Assembly: GCA_020746105.1 (NCBI GenBank)
Contig: CM036618.1
Span: 46,034,514-46,098,513, forward strand
Origin: Trogon surrucura
Taxonomy: Eukaryota; Chordata; Aves; Trogoniformes; Trogonidae
Direction of reading: 5' to 3'
Length of the DNA stretch: 64,000 bases
Positions 63,063-64,000 of this stretch are shown here, one piece after another (positions within the stretch are counted from its first letter, which is position 1; each line of letters starts with the position of its first letter). The translations under genes were made by a program, and so were the position numbers. The notes beneath the pieces were generated by a model. That model saw only the letters and a list, made by a program, of their open reading frames with translations, was not told the origin of the DNA and made no database searches.

Positions 63063-64000
63063 AGTATTTCCTCAGAACTATATCTGAGACTTTTAATTTC
63101 TGTACCCAGTCAGCATTTTTCCGTTCATCATATGCAAAAATATCCTCATCCAGTGTCTCTTTACCCACTACTATCTCCATATTAATTGTAGATGATACAC
63201 TGGCTAAGTAATAAACTGATATGGAATGAATCGGCCACATGATTATTGTGCACTTATTCAGAAAATATTTGTTCTAATTTATTATTGATTGATATCCAGT
63301 GAATTCTTTTTCACTAGCTAATGCTTTATTGTGTTCTATCAAGCTGTAGCATGTTGCATACAATCACATTGATTAAAAAATGAAAAGGATGTCAAAAGAT
63401 TCCTGAACAAAATATTGCCTTTAGATCTTACTAACTAAATTCTAGATGGTAGGTTTTGTGGCTCTCAGAAGATAACTATTTGTTTATTAAACGATGCTTT
63501 AGAAAACTCTGACTGAAATATTTCATGATGTATTAGGTCCTTTGTTTGCACAAACAAAAACCACAGGAATATTATGGTGCAATAGAAGGATTTTTGTTAT
63601 TTTGGAATAGTAATATATATTGAGTGTTATAAAAAGAAAGTTTGAAACGAAACTTTTAAGAAGTTGAATTAATTCTGGTTTGTTTTTTTTTTTTAAACTG
63701 CCACATTTTTTTCAAATTTTTTATATTTGACAAACTCTCTGCATAATTTGGGAATTGCATAAATGAGATGGAATGGTTAAATCCAGAATTTTAAAATAAA
63801 AATATTTTTTAAAAAATTGTCTAACACTGACTACCTTTATGCACAAACAGTGCATAAAGTCTGTGAACAGACTTGTAGACCATGATTAAACTCTGCAATG
63901 CCATTTTTATTAGAGACTTAAGTGCTCAATGTTATTCTCAAACCAGAGTTACTTTGAAATAGAATGATATTGTGCCATAATGAGTTCTACTGCTGCAAAT
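63063..64000. other. Unique AT-rich non-coding stretch to the window edge
   Basis: No gene, RNA or transposon recognised. It contains a TTTTTTAAAAAA-type run near 63,806-63,818 and a T10 run near 63,685. The short minus-strand frame at 63,034-63,240 begins within CR1-derived sequence and is not gene-like. Confidence 0.6.

Noticed and set aside
1-64000. tRNA, rRNA, CRISPR array, bacterial operon or phage content
   Set aside because: No tRNA B-box-like arms, direct-repeat/spacer arrays, Shine-Dalgarno-led long frames or phage genes are visible; the sequence is vertebrate non-coding DNA.

Overview
The window reads as AT-rich, repeat-poor non-coding DNA from a bird, most likely a gene desert or a very long intron. 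I recognise no protein-coding gene, rRNA or tRNA. The longest open frames are about 116 codons, overlap on both strands, and match no family I know. The bird assignment rests on eight 5'-truncated CR1 LINE fragments, several keeping the avian CR1 3' end (8-bp ATTCTGTG/ATTCTATG-type tandem units and the adjacent GGTTGGAA/TTCCAACC block). It also rests on three LTR pieces from families I associate with birds. Species and chromosome cannot be read from the sequence.

Layout. 1-10.8 kb: unique AT-rich DNA with a strong 13-bp hairpin at 2.7 kb. 10.8-20.8 kb: CR1 pieces at 10.8, 15.1 and 20.5 kb, the second joined base to base to a truncated LTR; a homeodomain-type inverted repeat lies at 14.4 kb. 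20.8-31.6 kb: unique DNA with long T-tracts and a minus-strand frame at 29.7 kb that has a good splice acceptor. 31.6-36.6 kb: CR1 relic, (AAAT)11 microsatellite, a degenerate CGATAT repeat and a nearly complete LTR followed by another CR1. 36.6-47.7 kb: a possible conserved element and possible exon near 38 kb, a complete-looking solo LTR at 41.6-42.5 kb, and CR1 pieces at 44.0 and 47.5 kb. 47.7-64.0 kb: unique DNA with two relics of an old amniote-type interspersed repeat (53.6 and 58.9 kb), some splice-site pairs, and one plus-strand CR1 3' end at 63.0 kb.

No genes can be seen working together. The functional content, if any, is more likely regulatory elements or exons of an unannotated transcript than a new biochemical system. 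I see no evidence for a previously undescribed system. The best leads are the 38 kb block, the 29.7 kb minus-strand frame, the 48.1 kb exon-like segment, the chimeric LTR/CR1 junction at 15,490/15,491 and the two ancient-repeat relics.
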